64,000 nucleotides of DNA from Zeimonas arvi (GCF_008039575.1 NZ_VDUY01000002.1:124001-188000), one strand, 5' to 3'; positions 36,084 to 46,447 are shown, counted from the first letter of the stretch. Numbers and translations: made by a program. The notes: a model not told the origin generated them from the sequence alone.

Positions 36084-37232
36084 TCAGGAAGGCCCGGTCA
36101 GTGACGGCGCCCGGCTGCCCTCGTCGGCCGGGAAGGTCACCACGTGGTCGGCGCCGAAACGGATTCCGATCCGCTCGCCGATCGCGTGGTTGTGGTGGCT
36201 GGGCACCAGGGCCAGCAGCATGGCGCCGCTGGGCAGCCGCAGCGTGTAAAGGAAGGCCGCGCCGCGGAAGGCCTTATTGACCACCTCGGCCTGCAGCGGG
36301 CTCGCGTCGTCGTGAATCACGTCGTCGGGCCGCAACAGCACCGTGACCTCGCCCTGGGCATTGGCGGTGGCGCCCGCCATCGCCTGGTCTGCGCGGGTCT
36401 GGATCGGCAGGGTGCCGAGCTCGATCTGCACGAAGGAGCGGCCGTCGCGATGCTCGACGCGCCCGGGCAGGAAGGCGCCCAGGCCCACGAAGTCGGCCAC
36501 TTGCCGCGTGTCCGGCTGGTGGTAGAGACGGTAGGGGCTGTCCCACTGCGCGATGCGGCCGGCCTCCATCACGCCGATGCTGTCGGCCAGCGCGAAGGCC
36601 TCGTACTGATCGTGCGTGACCAGCAGAGCGGTCGTGCCGTGCCTCTTCAGGATGGCGCGAAGATCGAGCGCCAGGCGCTCGCGCAGGTCCGGGTCCAGGT
36701 TGGAGAAGGGCTCGTCAAGCAGCAGCACCGAAGGCGAGGGCGCGAGCGCGCGGGCCAGCGCGACCCGCTGCTGCTGGCCGCCCGACAGCTCGTGCGGAAA
36801 GCGCCTGCCGATCGTCGGCAGCCCGACGAGCTCCAGCATCTGCGCCACGCGGTCGGCCCGCTCGCCCGCCGGCAGCTCGCGCAGGCCGAAGGCCACGTTG
36901 CCGGCGATGTCCAGGTGCGGGAACAGGGCGTAGTCCTGGAACACCACGCCGACGCCGCGCTTCTCGGGAGCAACGAATACCGTGGCCGAGACCACCTCGC
37001 GCTGGCCGATCAGGATGCGGCCGCGGTGCGGGCGCACGAAGCCGGCGATCGCCCGCAGGGCGGTGGTCTTGCCGCACCCCGAAGCGCCGAGCAGGGAGCC
37101 GATCTCGCCCGGCTTCAGCGAGAAGCCCAGCCCGTCGAGCGCGAGAACCCGGTGGTTGCCGCTGCCGAACGAAACCGTCAGCCCTTCGACCTGCAGCGAT
37201 GCGCCTGCGACGAGACTCTTCTCGATATTCAC
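36084..37232 (-). CDS. fbpC: ABC transporter ATP-binding protein, ferric-iron (FbpC) type
   Basis: A 382-residue importer ATPase. Walker A GASGCGKT (49-56), Q-loop VFQDYALFPHL, signature LSGGQQQR, Walker B VLLLDEPFSNLD and H-loop LLVTHDQYEAFALAD are all intact. A C-terminal TOBE-like regulatory domain (about 245-382) is present. Its partner permease is the divergent gene. GTG at 37232 is the only plausible start, but there is no ribosome-binding site. A -10-like TATAGT lies about 9 nt upstream, so a leaderless transcript is possible. Ferric specificity is inferred from permease similarity and from the Fur-box-like element. Confidence 0.87.
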   Translation of the reverse strand: MNIEKSLVAGASLQVEGLTVSFGSGNHRVLALDGLGFSLKPGEIGSLLGASGCGKTTALRAIAGFVRPHRGRILIGQREVVSATVFVAPEKRGVGVVFQDYALFPHLDIAGNVAFGLRELPAGERADRVAQMLELVGLPTIGRRFPHELSGGQQQRVALARALAPSPSVLLLDEPFSNLDPDLRERLALDLRAILKRHGTTALLVTHDQYEAFALADSIGVMEAGRIAQWDSPYRLYHQPDTRQVADFVGLGAFLPGRVEHRDGRSFVQIELGTLPIQTRADQAMAGATANAQGEVTVLLRPDDVIHDDASPLQAEVVNKAFRGAAFLYTLRLPSGAMLLALVPSHHNHAIGERIGIRFGADHVVTFPADEGSRAPSLTGPS

Positions 37233-37233
37233 T

Positions 37234-37254
37234 TGCGAATAACTATAATTCTCA
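37234..37254. promoter_or_regulatory. Fur-box-like palindrome with overlapping divergent -10 elements
   Basis: The A/T-rich segment at 37234-37254 is an imperfect palindrome that resembles a Fur box (TGAGAAT...ATTCGCA read on the minus strand). TATAAT (37244-37249) faces the permease gene, and TATAGT on the minus strand (37242-37247) faces fbpC. One bound repressor could cover both. Fur control is inferred, not shown. Confidence 0.55.
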
Positions 37255-37275
37255 GTCAAAGCATTGTAGCGAACC

Positions 37276-38940
37276 GTGTCCGCCGCCGTCGAAGCCACCG
37301 CCCCCGCCGTCTTGCGCGAGAGCAAGACCGATCCGATCAGTCTCGGGGCGATCCTGCTTGCGCTGGCCGTGGCCGCGCCGATCGTCGCCTTGCTCTGGCT
37401 GGCCTTCGCGCCCTCGGCAGGCGAGCAAGGCTCCCTGGACCACCTGTTCGGCACGGTGATGCCGCGCTACACGCTCGCCACCGCCCACCTCGCGCTGGTC
37501 GTCGTGGCCATCGTGGTCGCGCTCGGCGTGTCCACCGGCTGGCTGGTCGCCGCCTACGAGTTCCCCGGCCGCGCCTGGCTGGCCTGGCTGCTGGTGCTGC
37601 CGCTGTCCACGCCGGCCTTCGTGATGGCCTATGCGTACACCGACTTCCTGGCCACCTGGGGCCCGCTGCAGTCGGGGCTGCGGGCGCTCACCGGCCTGGA
37701 GGTCGGCGAGTACTGGTTTCCCGCGATCCACTCCCCGAACGGAGCAGGGCTCTTCCTCGGACTGGCGCTGTACCCGTACGTCTACCTGCTCTCGCGCGCC
37801 GCCTTCGCTGATCGCAGCCCCTCGCTGGCCGAGGCGGCGCGCTCGCTGGGCTCGAGCCGCGCGGCCGTCTGGTGGCGGGTGACCTGGCCAGTGGCGCGCC
37901 CGGCGGTCGCCGCCGGAACCGCCCTGGCGCTGATGGAAACCCTGGCCGACTTCGGCACGGTCAGCTACTTCGCGGTCGACAGCTACACCGCCGGCATCTA
38001 CCGGGCCTGGCAAGGCATGGGCGACCGGGTCGGCGCCGCCCGGCTCGCGCTGATCCTGCTGGTCTTCGTCGGCGCGCTGATGTGGACGGAGCGGCGCTCG
38101 CGCAGCCGGATGCGCTTCCATGCCCGCGCGGCCCGGCCCGCGCCCCGCGTGCCACTGCGCGGTTGGCGAGCCTGGCGGGCCACCCTCTGGTGCCTGCTGC
38201 CGCCGCTGCTCGGCTTCCTGCTGCCGGCGCTGCTGCTTGCCCAGAGCTGGCTGGCCGACGGCGCGCAAGTCGACCCGCGGCTGGGCGGCTGGATCCTGAA
38301 CACCACCCTTCTGGCAGCGGCGGGCGCGGCGACCGTGCTGCCCCTCGCACTGTTCGCCGCCTATGCCGCCCGCCTGGGCGGCGGGCGGGTGCTGCGACTG
38401 GGCGTCGCGCTGGCCAACAGCGGCTACGCGGTGCCCGGCGTGGTGCTCGGGGTAGGGCTGCTGATCCTGTCCGGCCAGATCGATCGCCTGCTCGCGCCGC
38501 TGACCTCGGCCCTGGGCATGGAAGCGGTGCTGGCCGGCGGCAGCGTGTTCGCGGTGGTCTACGCGTACTCGGTGCGCTTCTTCTCGGTGGGCTGGCAGGG
38601 CATCGATTCCTCGCTCAAGCGGATCAGCCCGTCGATGGACCACAGCGCGCGCAGCCTGGGCCGGCGCCCAGTCGAGGTCTTGCGCGAGGTCCACTGGCCG
38701 CTGATGCGCCGCGGCCTCGCTTCGGCGGCGCTGCTGGTCTTCATCGACTGCCTGAAGGAGCTGCCGGCCACGCTGGTCCTGCGTCCCTTCGACTTCGACA
38801 CGCTGGCGGTGGTGGCCTACCAGTTCGCGTCGGACGAGCGCCTGGCCGCCGCGGCGCTGCCTTCGTTGCTGATCGTGGCGGTGGGGCTGGCCCCCGTGGT
38901 GTTCCTGTCGCGGGTAGCCTCCAGCGAAACGAAACGCTGA
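37276..38940 (+). CDS. fbpB: Iron ABC transporter permease, FbpB type (fused two-domain)
   Basis: A 554-residue inner-membrane permease with about twelve transmembrane segments in two homologous halves, as in FbpB/SfuB. Each half has an EAA-type loop that contacts the ATPase: AEAARSLGSSRAAVWWRVTWPVARPA in the first, DHSARSLGRRPVEVLREVHWPLMRR in the second. GTG at 37276 is the start used; an ATG does not occur near. The periplasmic iron-binding protein (fbpA) expected upstream is absent from the window and must be encoded elsewhere. It is followed by tRNA-Val after 62 bp. Confidence 0.9.
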   Translation: MSAAVEATAPAVLRESKTDPISLGAILLALAVAAPIVALLWLAFAPSAGEQGSLDHLFGTVMPRYTLATAHLALVVVAIVVALGVSTGWLVAAYEFPGRAWLAWLLVLPLSTPAFVMAYAYTDFLATWGPLQSGLRALTGLEVGEYWFPAIHSPNGAGLFLGLALYPYVYLLSRAAFADRSPSLAEAARSLGSSRAAVWWRVTWPVARPAVAAGTALALMETLADFGTVSYFAVDSYTAGIYRAWQGMGDRVGAARLALILLVFVGALMWTERRSRSRMRFHARAARPAPRVPLRGWRAWRATLWCLLPPLLGFLLPALLLAQSWLADGAQVDPRLGGWILNTTLLAAAGAATVLPLALFAAYAARLGGGRVLRLGVALANSGYAVPGVVLGVGLLILSGQIDRLLAPLTSALGMEAVLAGGSVFAVVYAYSVRFFSVGWQGIDSSLKRISPSMDHSARSLGRRPVEVLREVHWPLMRRGLASAALLVFIDCLKELPATLVLRPFDFDTLAVVAYQFASDERLAAAALPSLLIVAVGLAPVVFLSRVASSETKR

Positions 38941-38985
38941 GCGGCCGGCCTCATGCGGCACTGCGGAAACCTGCCGCGATTCGTG

Positions 38986-38991
38986 TATACT
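38986..38991 (+). promoter_or_regulatory. -10 element of tRNA-Val
   Basis: TATACT lies 11 bp upstream of the tRNA 5' end, at the distance expected for a short leader. It is preceded by TCGTG and followed by a pyrimidine run. No good -35 is visible. Confidence 0.55.
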
Positions 38992-39002
38992 TTCTTTCTT
39001 TC

Positions 39003-39079
39003 AGGCGCGTAGCTCAGCTGGTTAGAGCACCACCTTGACATGGTGGGGGTCGTTGGTTCGAGTCCAATCGCGCCTACCA
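39003..39079 (+). tRNA. tRNA-Val (anticodon GAC)
   Basis: A 77-nt tRNA with encoded CCA. Acceptor AGGCGCG (39003-39009) pairs with CGCGCCT (39069-39075). Anticodon stem CCACC/GGTGG encloses TTGACAT, with GAC at 39037-39039, which reads GUC and GUU. D-arm GCTCAGCTGGTTAGAGC and T-arm GTTGGTTCGAGTCCAAT are standard. Confidence 0.96.
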
Positions 39080-39102
39080 GCCTTCCCCGGGCTGGTGGCA
39101 GG

Positions 39103-39127
39103 GGGGCGGTCACGACCGCCCCTTTTT
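39103..39127 (+). terminator. Intrinsic terminator after tRNA-Val, ahead of thrS
   Basis: Stem GGGGCGGT / ACCGCCCC with loop CACG is followed by TTTTT GTTTTT. It separates tRNA-Val from thrS, whose start is 38 bp further on, so thrS transcription must begin at or read through this region. Confidence 0.82.
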
Positions 39128-39164
39128 GTTTTTGCCGCCCGGAGCCGAGCAGGTCCCGACGCCC

Positions 39165-41084
39165 ATGATCCAGATTACGCTTCCCGACGGTTCGCAGCGC
39201 TCCTTCGAGGGCCCGGTCACGGTCGCGCAGGTCGCGGCCTCGATCGGCGCCGGCCTGGCCAAGGCCGCCCTGGCCGGCCGGGTCGACGGCCGGCTGGTCG
39301 ACACCTCCTGCACGATCGATCGCGACGCATCGGTGGCGATCGTCACCGAGCGCGACCCCGACGGCCTGGAGATCATCCGGCACTCCACCGCCCATCTGCT
39401 GGCCTATGCGGTCAAGACCTTGTTCCCCGAGGCGCAGGTCACGATCGGCCCGGTCATCGAGAACGGCTTCTACTACGACTTCTCGTACAAGCGCCCGTTC
39501 ACGCCCGAGGATCTCGCGGCCATCGAGGCGAAGATGACCGAACTCGCCCGCAAGGACGAGACCGTCGTCCGCGAGGAATGGGAGCGCGACGAGGCGGTGC
39601 GCTTCTTCGAGTCCATCGGCGAGAAGTACAAGGCCGAGATCATCGCGTCGATCCCTTCGAACGAGAAGATCTCGCTGTACCGGGAAGGCGATTTCATCGA
39701 CCTGTGCCGCGGACCGCACGTCCCGTCCACCGGGCGGTTGAAGGTCTTCAAGCTGATGAAGGTGGCCGGCGCCTACTGGCGCGGCGACTCGAAGAACGAG
39801 ATGCTCCAGCGCATCTACGGCACCGCCTGGGCCAGGAAGGACGAGCAGGACGCCTACCTGCACATGCTCGAGGAAGCCGAGAAGCGCGACCACCGCAAGC
39901 TGGGCCGCGAGCTCGACCTCTTCCACATGCAGGACGAGGCCCCGGGCCTGGTGTTCTGGCATCCGAAAGGCTGGGCGCTCTGGCAGCAGGTCGAGCAGTA
40001 CATGCGCAGGGTGTACCGCGACAGCGGCTACCAGGAGGTCAAGGGGCCGCAGATCCTGGATCGCAGTCTCTGGGAGCGCACCGGGCACTGGCAGAACTAC
40101 CGCGAGAACATGTTCACGACCGAGTCGGAGAACAGGCACTACGCGCTCAAGCCGATGAACTGCCCGGGACACGTGCAGATCTTCAAGTCGGACCTGCGCT
40201 CCTATCGCGAGCTGCCGCTGCGCTACGGCGAGTTCGGCCAGTGCCATCGCAACGAGCCCTCGGGCGCGCTGCACGGCATCCTGCGGGTGCGCGGCTTCAC
40301 CCAGGACGACGGCCATGCCTTCTGCACCGAGGAGCAGATCCTCGACGAGTGCGTGGCGTTCACCGCCAAGCTGCAGGAGGTCTACCGCGACTTCGGCTTC
40401 TCCGACATCCTCTACAAGGTCGCCACTCGGCCCGAGAAGCGTGTCGGTTCCGACGCCCTCTGGGACAAGGCCGAGGCCGCGGTCATGGAGTCGCTGCGCC
40501 GCTCGGGCTGCGAGTTCACCATCGCCGAGGGCGACGGCGCCTTCTACGGCCCGAAGATCGAGTACACGCTGAAGGACGCGCTGGGCCGCCCGTGGCAGTG
40601 CGGCACGATGCAGGTCGACTTCAACACCGCCGAGCGCCTGGGCGCCGAGTATGTGGCCGAGGACAACTCGCGTCGCCACCCGGTCATGCTGCACCGGGCC
40701 ATCGTGGGTTCGCTCGAGCGGTTCATCGGCATCCTGATCGAGAACCACGCCGGCGCGATGCCGATGTGGCTGGCGCCAGTGCAGGCCGTCGTGATGAACA
40801 TTACCGACGCGCAGGCCGATTACGCCCGATCTGTTGCAGAAACATTGAAAAAACAAGGATTTAGAGTAGAAACCGATTTGCGGAACGAGAAGATCAACTA
40901 TAAAATCCGCGAGAACAGCCTTCAAAAGGTGCCGTATCTGCTCGTCGTCGGCGACAAGGAACGGCAGGCTGGCAAGGTGGCCGTGCGCGCGCGCGGCGGA
41001 ATCGATCTCGGCGCCCTGGGCGTCGACGCCTTCGTGGAGCGACTGTCCGAGGACATCTCCACCAGGCGATCGAATCCGCAATGA
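39165..41084 (+). CDS. thrS: Threonyl-tRNA synthetase
   Basis: A 639-residue class II synthetase. An N-terminal TGS domain ([21 protein letters not shown]) is followed by the editing domain with [11 protein letters not shown] and the zinc/editing motif region, then the catalytic core with [11 protein letters not shown] (zinc-ligand Cys), motif 2 [19 protein letters not shown] and the C-terminal anticodon-binding domain. ATG at 39165 gives [10 protein letters not shown], the usual start. The last 80 codons include an A/T-rich patch (about 40838-40912) with codons such as AAA, TTT, AGA and GTA that are rare elsewhere in the gene. That patch is described separately as a possible embedded promoter. 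Confidence 0.97.
   Translation: MIQITLPDGSQRSFEGPVTVAQVAASIGAGLAKAALAGRVDGRLVDTSCTIDRDASVAIVTERDPDGLEIIRHSTAHLLAYAVKTLFPEAQVTIGPVIENGFYYDFSYKRPFTPEDLAAIEAKMTELARKDETVVREEWERDEAVRFFESIGEKYKAEIIASIPSNEKISLYREGDFIDLCRGPHVPSTGRLKVFKLMKVAGAYWRGDSKNEMLQRIYGTAWARKDEQDAYLHMLEEAEKRDHRKLGRELDLFHMQDEAPGLVFWHPKGWALWQQVEQYMRRVYRDSGYQEVKGPQILDRSLWERTGHWQNYRENMFTTESENRHYALKPMNCPGHVQIFKSDLRSYRELPLRYGEFGQCHRNEPSGALHGILRVRGFTQDDGHAFCTEEQILDECVAFTAKLQEVYRDFGFSDILYKVATRPEKRVGSDALWDKAEAAVMESLRRSGCEFTIAEGDGAFYGPKIEYTLKDALGRPWQCGTMQVDFNTAERLGAEYVAEDNSRRHPVMLHRAIVGSLERFIGILIENHAGAMPMWLAPVQAVVMNITDAQADYARSVAETLKKQGFRVETDLRNEKINYKIRENSLQKVPYLLVVGDKERQAGKVAVRARGGIDLGALGVDAFVERLSEDISTRRSNPQ
40877..40904 (+). promoter_or_regulatory. 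Candidate internal promoter for infC inside thrS
   Basis: TTTGCG (40877-40882) and TATAAA (40899-40904) are separated by 16 bp in a conspicuously A/T-rich patch of the thrS coding sequence, about 230 bp upstream of infC. A second possible pair is TTGAAA (40845) with TAGAAA (40867). E. coli infC is likewise served by promoters within thrS. Confidence 0.4.
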
Positions 41085-41132
41085 GTCGCACGGCTCCTTC
41101 TTTTCCGACGAAACGAACAAGGAGAACGCAGC

Positions 41133-41654
41133 ATCGCTACGGAACGCTCGCATCGCATCAACGGTGAGATCACTGCACCCGAAGTGCGCCTGTCCGGCCC
41201 TGACAACGAGCCGATCGGAATCGTCAGCTTCAGGGAAGCCCTGAGGTTGGCCGAAGAGGCCGAACTCGATCTCGTCGAGATTGCGCCCCAGGCCGTGCCC
41301 CCCGTCTGCCGCCTGATGGACTATGGAAAGTTCAAGTACCAGGAGCAGAAACGGCAGGCCGAGGCCAAGGCCAAGCAGAAGATCATCCAGGTCAAGGAAG
41401 TCAAGTTCCGGCCCGGCACCGACGAAGGCGACTATCAGGTCAAGCTGCGCAACCTGAAACGCTTCCTCGAAGAGGGCGACAAGGCGAAGATCACGCTGCG
41501 CTTCCGGGGCCGCGAAATGGCCCACCAGGAATTCGGCGTGCGCCTGCTGGAGCGAGTCCGCAACGATGTCGACGAGATCGCCACCGTCGAGCAGATGCCC
41601 AAGCTCGAAGGCCGGCAAATGATCATGGTCATCGCGCCGCGCAAGAAGAAATGA
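41133..41654 (+). CDS. infC: Translation initiation factor IF-3 (AUC start codon)
   Basis: A 173-residue factor that stops premature subunit joining and checks the start codon. The canonical N-terminus [21 protein letters not shown] is encoded in frame but has no ATG, GTG or TTG. It begins at ATC (41133), preceded at 8 nt by AAGGAG. Non-canonical AUU/AUC starts of infC underlie its autoregulation, because IF-3 rejects them. The two domains (N about 1-80, C about 90-173) and basic linker ([22 protein letters not shown]) are intact, and the C-terminus ends IAPRKKK. Annotation from ATG or GTG codons alone would begin at 41184 or later and lose the conserved N-terminus. Confidence 0.95.
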   Translation: MATERSHRINGEITAPEVRLSGPDNEPIGIVSFREALRLAEEAELDLVEIAPQAVPPVCRLMDYGKFKYQEQKRQAEAKAKQKIIQVKEVKFRPGTDEGDYQVKLRNLKRFLEEGDKAKITLRFRGREMAHQEFGVRLLERVRNDVDEIATVEQMPKLEGRQMIMVIAPRKKK

Positions 41655-41675
41655 CCGCCTTGCGCGGAGCATGAA

Positions 41676-41695
41676 GGGCGCCCGCAAGGGCGCCC
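41676..41695 (+). promoter_or_regulatory. Hairpin in the infC-rpmI spacer, possible L20/L35 leader element
   Basis: GGGCGCCC-GCAA-GGGCGCCC, an 8-bp stem with a GNRA tetraloop, lies 20 bp after infC. A further pairing CCGGT/ACCGG lies near 41728-41745, before the rpmI start. No T-run follows, so it is more likely a control or processing element than a terminator. In E. coli, L20 binds the mRNA ahead of rpmI to repress itself. Confidence 0.4.
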
Positions 41696-41780
41696 GAACA
41701 AGCCGAGCGGGTCGATCGAAAGTTCCGGTGCAAGGGTACCGGGCACCCGACAAGGCATTAGAAGAGAAGTCGAGGCCAAC

Positions 41781-41978
41781 ATGCCGAAGATGAAGACGAA
41801 GAAGAGCGCCGCCAAGCGCTTTCGCGTCCGCGGTTCCGGCTCGGTGAAGCGTGCGCATGCCTTCAAGCGCCACATCCTCACCAAGCGGACCACCAAGAAC
41901 AAGCGCCAGCTTCGCGGGACGACCGAGGTGCATGCCTCCGACGTCGTCAGCGTGAAAGCCATGCTGCCGTACGCATAA
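41781..41978 (+). CDS. rpmI: Large-subunit ribosomal protein bL35
   Basis: A 65-residue very basic protein. [20 protein letters not shown] and [20 protein letters not shown] are family signatures. It stands between infC and rplT as in E. coli. A GAAGAGAAG stretch lies upstream of the ATG. Confidence 0.97.
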   Translation: MPKMKTKKSAAKRFRVRGSGSVKRAHAFKRHILTKRTTKNKRQLRGTTEVHASDVVSVKAMLPYA

Positions 41979-43529
<1,551 letters not shown>

Positions 43530-43540
43530 GAGAGTCCGAG

Positions 43541-45949
43541 ATGCGTGTTCCCGAGAGCTGGCTGCGCAGCTTCGTTTCCCCCGACTGGACTTCCGACGAG
43601 ATCGCCGACCGGCTGACCATGGCCGGCCTCGAGGTCGAGGAGGCTTCGCCCGCCGCGCCGCCTTTCTCTGGCGTCGTCGTGGCCGAAGTCCGCAAGGTCG
43701 AGCGCCATCCGAACGCCGACAAGCTGTCGGTCTGCGAGGTCGATGCGGGCGACGGCACGCTGCGCACCATCGTCTGCGGCGCGCCGAACGTGGCCGCGGG
43801 CATGCGCGTGCCCTGCGCGGTGCCCGGCGCGGTGCTTCCCGGCAACTTCGTGATCAAGCCGGTCAGGATGCGCGGCGTGGAGAGCGCCGGCATGCTGTGC
43901 TCGGCCCGCGAGCTGGGCCTGTCCGAGGACCACTCCGGCCTGCTGGCGCTGGCGCCCGACGCCCCGATCGGCGCCGGTATCCGGGACTGGCTGAAGCTCG
44001 ACGACACGGTCTTCACGCTCAAGCTCACGCCCAACCTGGCCCACTGCATGAGCGTGTTCGGCGTGGCCCGCGAGCTGGCCGCGCTGTCCGGGGCCGAGCT
44101 GCAGACTCCCGAGCACCCGCCGGTGGCGCCTGCCATCGTCGACAAGCTCCCGGTGAAGATCTCCGCGGCCGACCTGTGCGGACGCTTCTCCGGCCGCGTG
44201 ATCCGCGGCGTGAACGCCGGGGCGCCCACGCCCGACTGGATGCGGCTGCGCCTCGAGCGGGCAGGGCAGCGCAGCATCTCGGCGCTGGTGGACATCTCGA
44301 ACTACGTGATGCTCGAGCTCGGACGCCCGTCGCACGTCTTCGACCTCGACAAGATCCACGGCGGGCTCGACGTGCGCTGGGCGCGCAAGGGCGAGACGCT
44401 CGAGCTGCTCAACGGGCAGACGGTGCAACTCGACGCGGACGTCGGCGTGATCGCCGACGAGAAGGCGGTCGAGAGCCTGGCCGGCATCATGGGCGGCGAG
44501 GCCACCGCGGTATCCGACGACACCCGCAACATCTACGTCGAGGCCGCCTTCTGGTGGCCCGCCGCCGTGGCCGGCCGCTCGCGCCGCTACAACTTCGCGA
44601 CCGACGCCGGCGCCCGTTTCGAGCGCGGGGTGGACCCGGCCACCACCGTCGAGCACATCGAGTACCTGACCCGGCTCATCCTCGACGTCTGCGGCGGCCA
44701 GGCCGGTCCGATCGACGACCAGGTCACCCGCCTGCCCGAGCGCGCGCCGGTGTCGCTGCGCACCGCCCGGGCGCGCAAGATCATCGGCGTCGACATGGCC
44801 GACTCGACCCTGACCGACGCCTTCGCGCGCCTCGGCCTGCCGGCCCGGCTGCAGGGCGACCGCATCGTGGTCACGCCGCCCTCGTGGCGCTTCGACCTGC
44901 AGATCGAGGAAGACCTGATCGAGGAAGTCGCCCGGATCTGGGGCTACGACCGCCTGCCGCAGCGCCCGCCGCGCGCGCCGGCCGCCCTGATGGCCTGGCC
45001 GGAGGCGCGCCGCACCGTGTCGCGCCTGAAGCGCACGGTGGCCGCGCGCGACTACCAGGAGGTCATCAACTACAGCTTCGTCGAGAGCGGCCTCGACGCG
45101 CAGCTGGGCCTTGCTCCCGAGGGCAGCTCGGCGATCCGTCTGCTGAACCCGATCGCCGCGCAGATGGACCGGATGCGCACCACCCTGTGGGGCAGCCTGG
45201 TCGAGAACCTGCGCGCCAACCTGAACCGGAAGGCCGGCCGCGTGCGTCTCTTCGAGGTCGGCCGCGTGTTCTTCGCCGACCCCGCCGTGCCGGCCGGCCC
45301 GGCCCAGGTGCACGGCATCGCCCAGCCGCGCCGGCTCGGCCTGCTGGCCTTCGGTCCGGCCGTCGACGAGCACTGGTCGGCGGCGCCGCGAGCGGCCGAT
45401 TTCTTCGACATGAAGGGCGACCTGGAAGCGCTGGCCGGCGAGGGGCTCACCGTCGAGGCAGCCGAACATCCGGCCCTGCATCCCGGGCGCAGCGCGCGCG
45501 TGCTGCTCGAGGGCCGCCCGGTCGGCTGGATCGGCGAGATGCACCCGGCGCATCAGCAGGCGCTGGAGTTGCCGCAGGCACCCGTCCTGGCCGAGATCGA
45601 GCTCGATCCGCTGCTCGCGGCGAAGGTGCCGGTCTACCGCGAGGTGTCGAAGTTCCCGCCCGCGATCCGCGATCTGGCCGTCGTGGTCCCGATCGACATT
45701 CCGGCCGCCCGCGTGCTCGGCGAGATCGCCTCGGCGATCGCTTCGGTGCCCGCCGCAGCGCTCGTGAAGAACGTCAGGATTTTCGACGAATATCGCGGTA
45801 AGGGATTGGAAAATAAGGAAAAAAGCCTTGCCTTCAGATTATGGATGCAAGATACTGCCCGGACCCTCAGCGACGCCGACGCGGCCGATGCGGTACAGGG
45901 GATCGTCGGCTGGCTGGCCGACAGGATCGGCGCGCGACTGCGCGGCTGA
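43541..45949 (+). CDS. pheT: Phenylalanyl-tRNA synthetase beta subunit
   Basis: An 802-residue subunit that holds editing and tRNA-binding functions. It begins MRVPESWLRSFVSPDWTSDEIADRLTMAGLEVE. The EMAP/tRNA-binding domain (about 40-150), the B3/B4 editing domains, the B5 domain and the C-terminal ferredoxin-like anticodon-binding domain (VSKFPPAIRDLAVVVP) follow in order. The extreme 3' end (about 45777-45862) is A/T-rich with codons AAA, AAT, AAG, GGA and TTA that are rare elsewhere in the gene. It contains a promoter-like pair, probably for ihfA. Confidence 0.97.
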   Translation: MRVPESWLRSFVSPDWTSDEIADRLTMAGLEVEEASPAAPPFSGVVVAEVRKVERHPNADKLSVCEVDAGDGTLRTIVCGAPNVAAGMRVPCAVPGAVLPGNFVIKPVRMRGVESAGMLCSARELGLSEDHSGLLALAPDAPIGAGIRDWLKLDDTVFTLKLTPNLAHCMSVFGVARELAALSGAELQTPEHPPVAPAIVDKLPVKISAADLCGRFSGRVIRGVNAGAPTPDWMRLRLERAGQRSISALVDISNYVMLELGRPSHVFDLDKIHGGLDVRWARKGETLELLNGQTVQLDADVGVIADEKAVESLAGIMGGEATAVSDDTRNIYVEAAFWWPAAVAGRSRRYNFATDAGARFERGVDPATTVEHIEYLTRLILDVCGGQAGPIDDQVTRLPERAPVSLRTARARKIIGVDMADSTLTDAFARLGLPARLQGDRIVVTPPSWRFDLQIEEDLIEEVARIWGYDRLPQRPPRAPAALMAWPEARRTVSRLKRTVAARDYQEVINYSFVESGLDAQLGLAPEGSSAIRLLNPIAAQMDRMRTTLWGSLVENLRANLNRKAGRVRLFEVGRVFFADPAVPAGPAQVHGIAQPRRLGLLAFGPAVDEHWSAAPRAADFFDMKGDLEALAGEGLTVEAAEHPALHPGRSARVLLEGRPVGWIGEMHPAHQQALELPQAPVLAEIELDPLLAAKVPVYREVSKFPPAIRDLAVVVPIDIPAARVLGEIASAIASVPAAALVKNVRIFDEYRGKGLENKEKSLAFRLWMQDTARTLSDADAADAVQGIVGWLADRIGARLRG
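45828..45856 (+). promoter_or_regulatory. Candidate internal promoter for ihfA inside pheT
   Basis: TTGCCT (45828-45833) and GATACT (45851-45856) are separated by exactly 17 bp in the A/T-rich end of pheT, about 120 bp before ihfA. In E. coli ihfA (himA) has its own promoter inside pheT, so position and function agree. Confidence 0.5.
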
Positions 45950-45976
45950 CGGCAAACGAGGCGACAGACAAGGCCG

Positions 45977-46447
45977 ATGCAGGCACGACCGAACGACCCC
46001 GGGTCGAAAGAAGAATTGGCGGACGCGATGACTCCGATTGGCCAGGCCCTCGACGAGCGGCGGCTCGATTCCGCGAGCGCCGACGGCAGCGCATACGGCG
46101 CTGCGAAGGCGGCGAGCCAGTCCGCCCAGCCGGCGGCGGTGCCGGCCGGCGAGCAGTTCACCCTCACCAAGGCCGAGCTGGCCGAGATGCTGTTCGAGCG
46201 GGTGGGGCTGAACAAGCGCGAAGCCAAGGACATGGTCGAGACCTTCTTCGACGAGATCCGCGGCGCCCTCGAGCGCGGCGAATGCGTGAAGCTCTCGGGC
46301 TTCGGCAACTTCCAGCTGCGCGACAAACCCCAGCGCCCCGGCCGCAATCCCAAGACCGGCGAGGAGATCCCGATCTCGGCCCGCCGCGTGGTGACCTTCC
46401 ACGCCAGCCAGAAGCTGAAGGCGCAGATCGAGGGCATCGAGGATTGA
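45977..46447 (+). CDS. ihfA: Integration host factor alpha subunit, with N-terminal extension
   Basis: A DNA-bending HU/IHF-family protein. The core ([35 protein letters not shown] through [27 protein letters not shown]) is complete and has the alpha-type arm with the intercalating proline region. The open frame codes for 156 residues, whereas typical IhfA has about 100. The first 60 residues are a Ser/Ala/Gln-rich, probably disordered tail. ATG at 45977 and ATG at 46028 are both possible starts; neither removes the extension fully. It follows pheT as in E. coli, and merR overlaps its stop. Confidence 0.92.
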   Translation: MQARPNDPGSKEELADAMTPIGQALDERRLDSASADGSAYGAAKAASQSAQPAAVPAGEQFTLTKAELAEMLFERVGLNKREAKDMVETFFDEIRGALERGECVKLSGFGNFQLRDKPQRPGRNPKTGEEIPISARRVVTFHASQKLKAQIEGIED

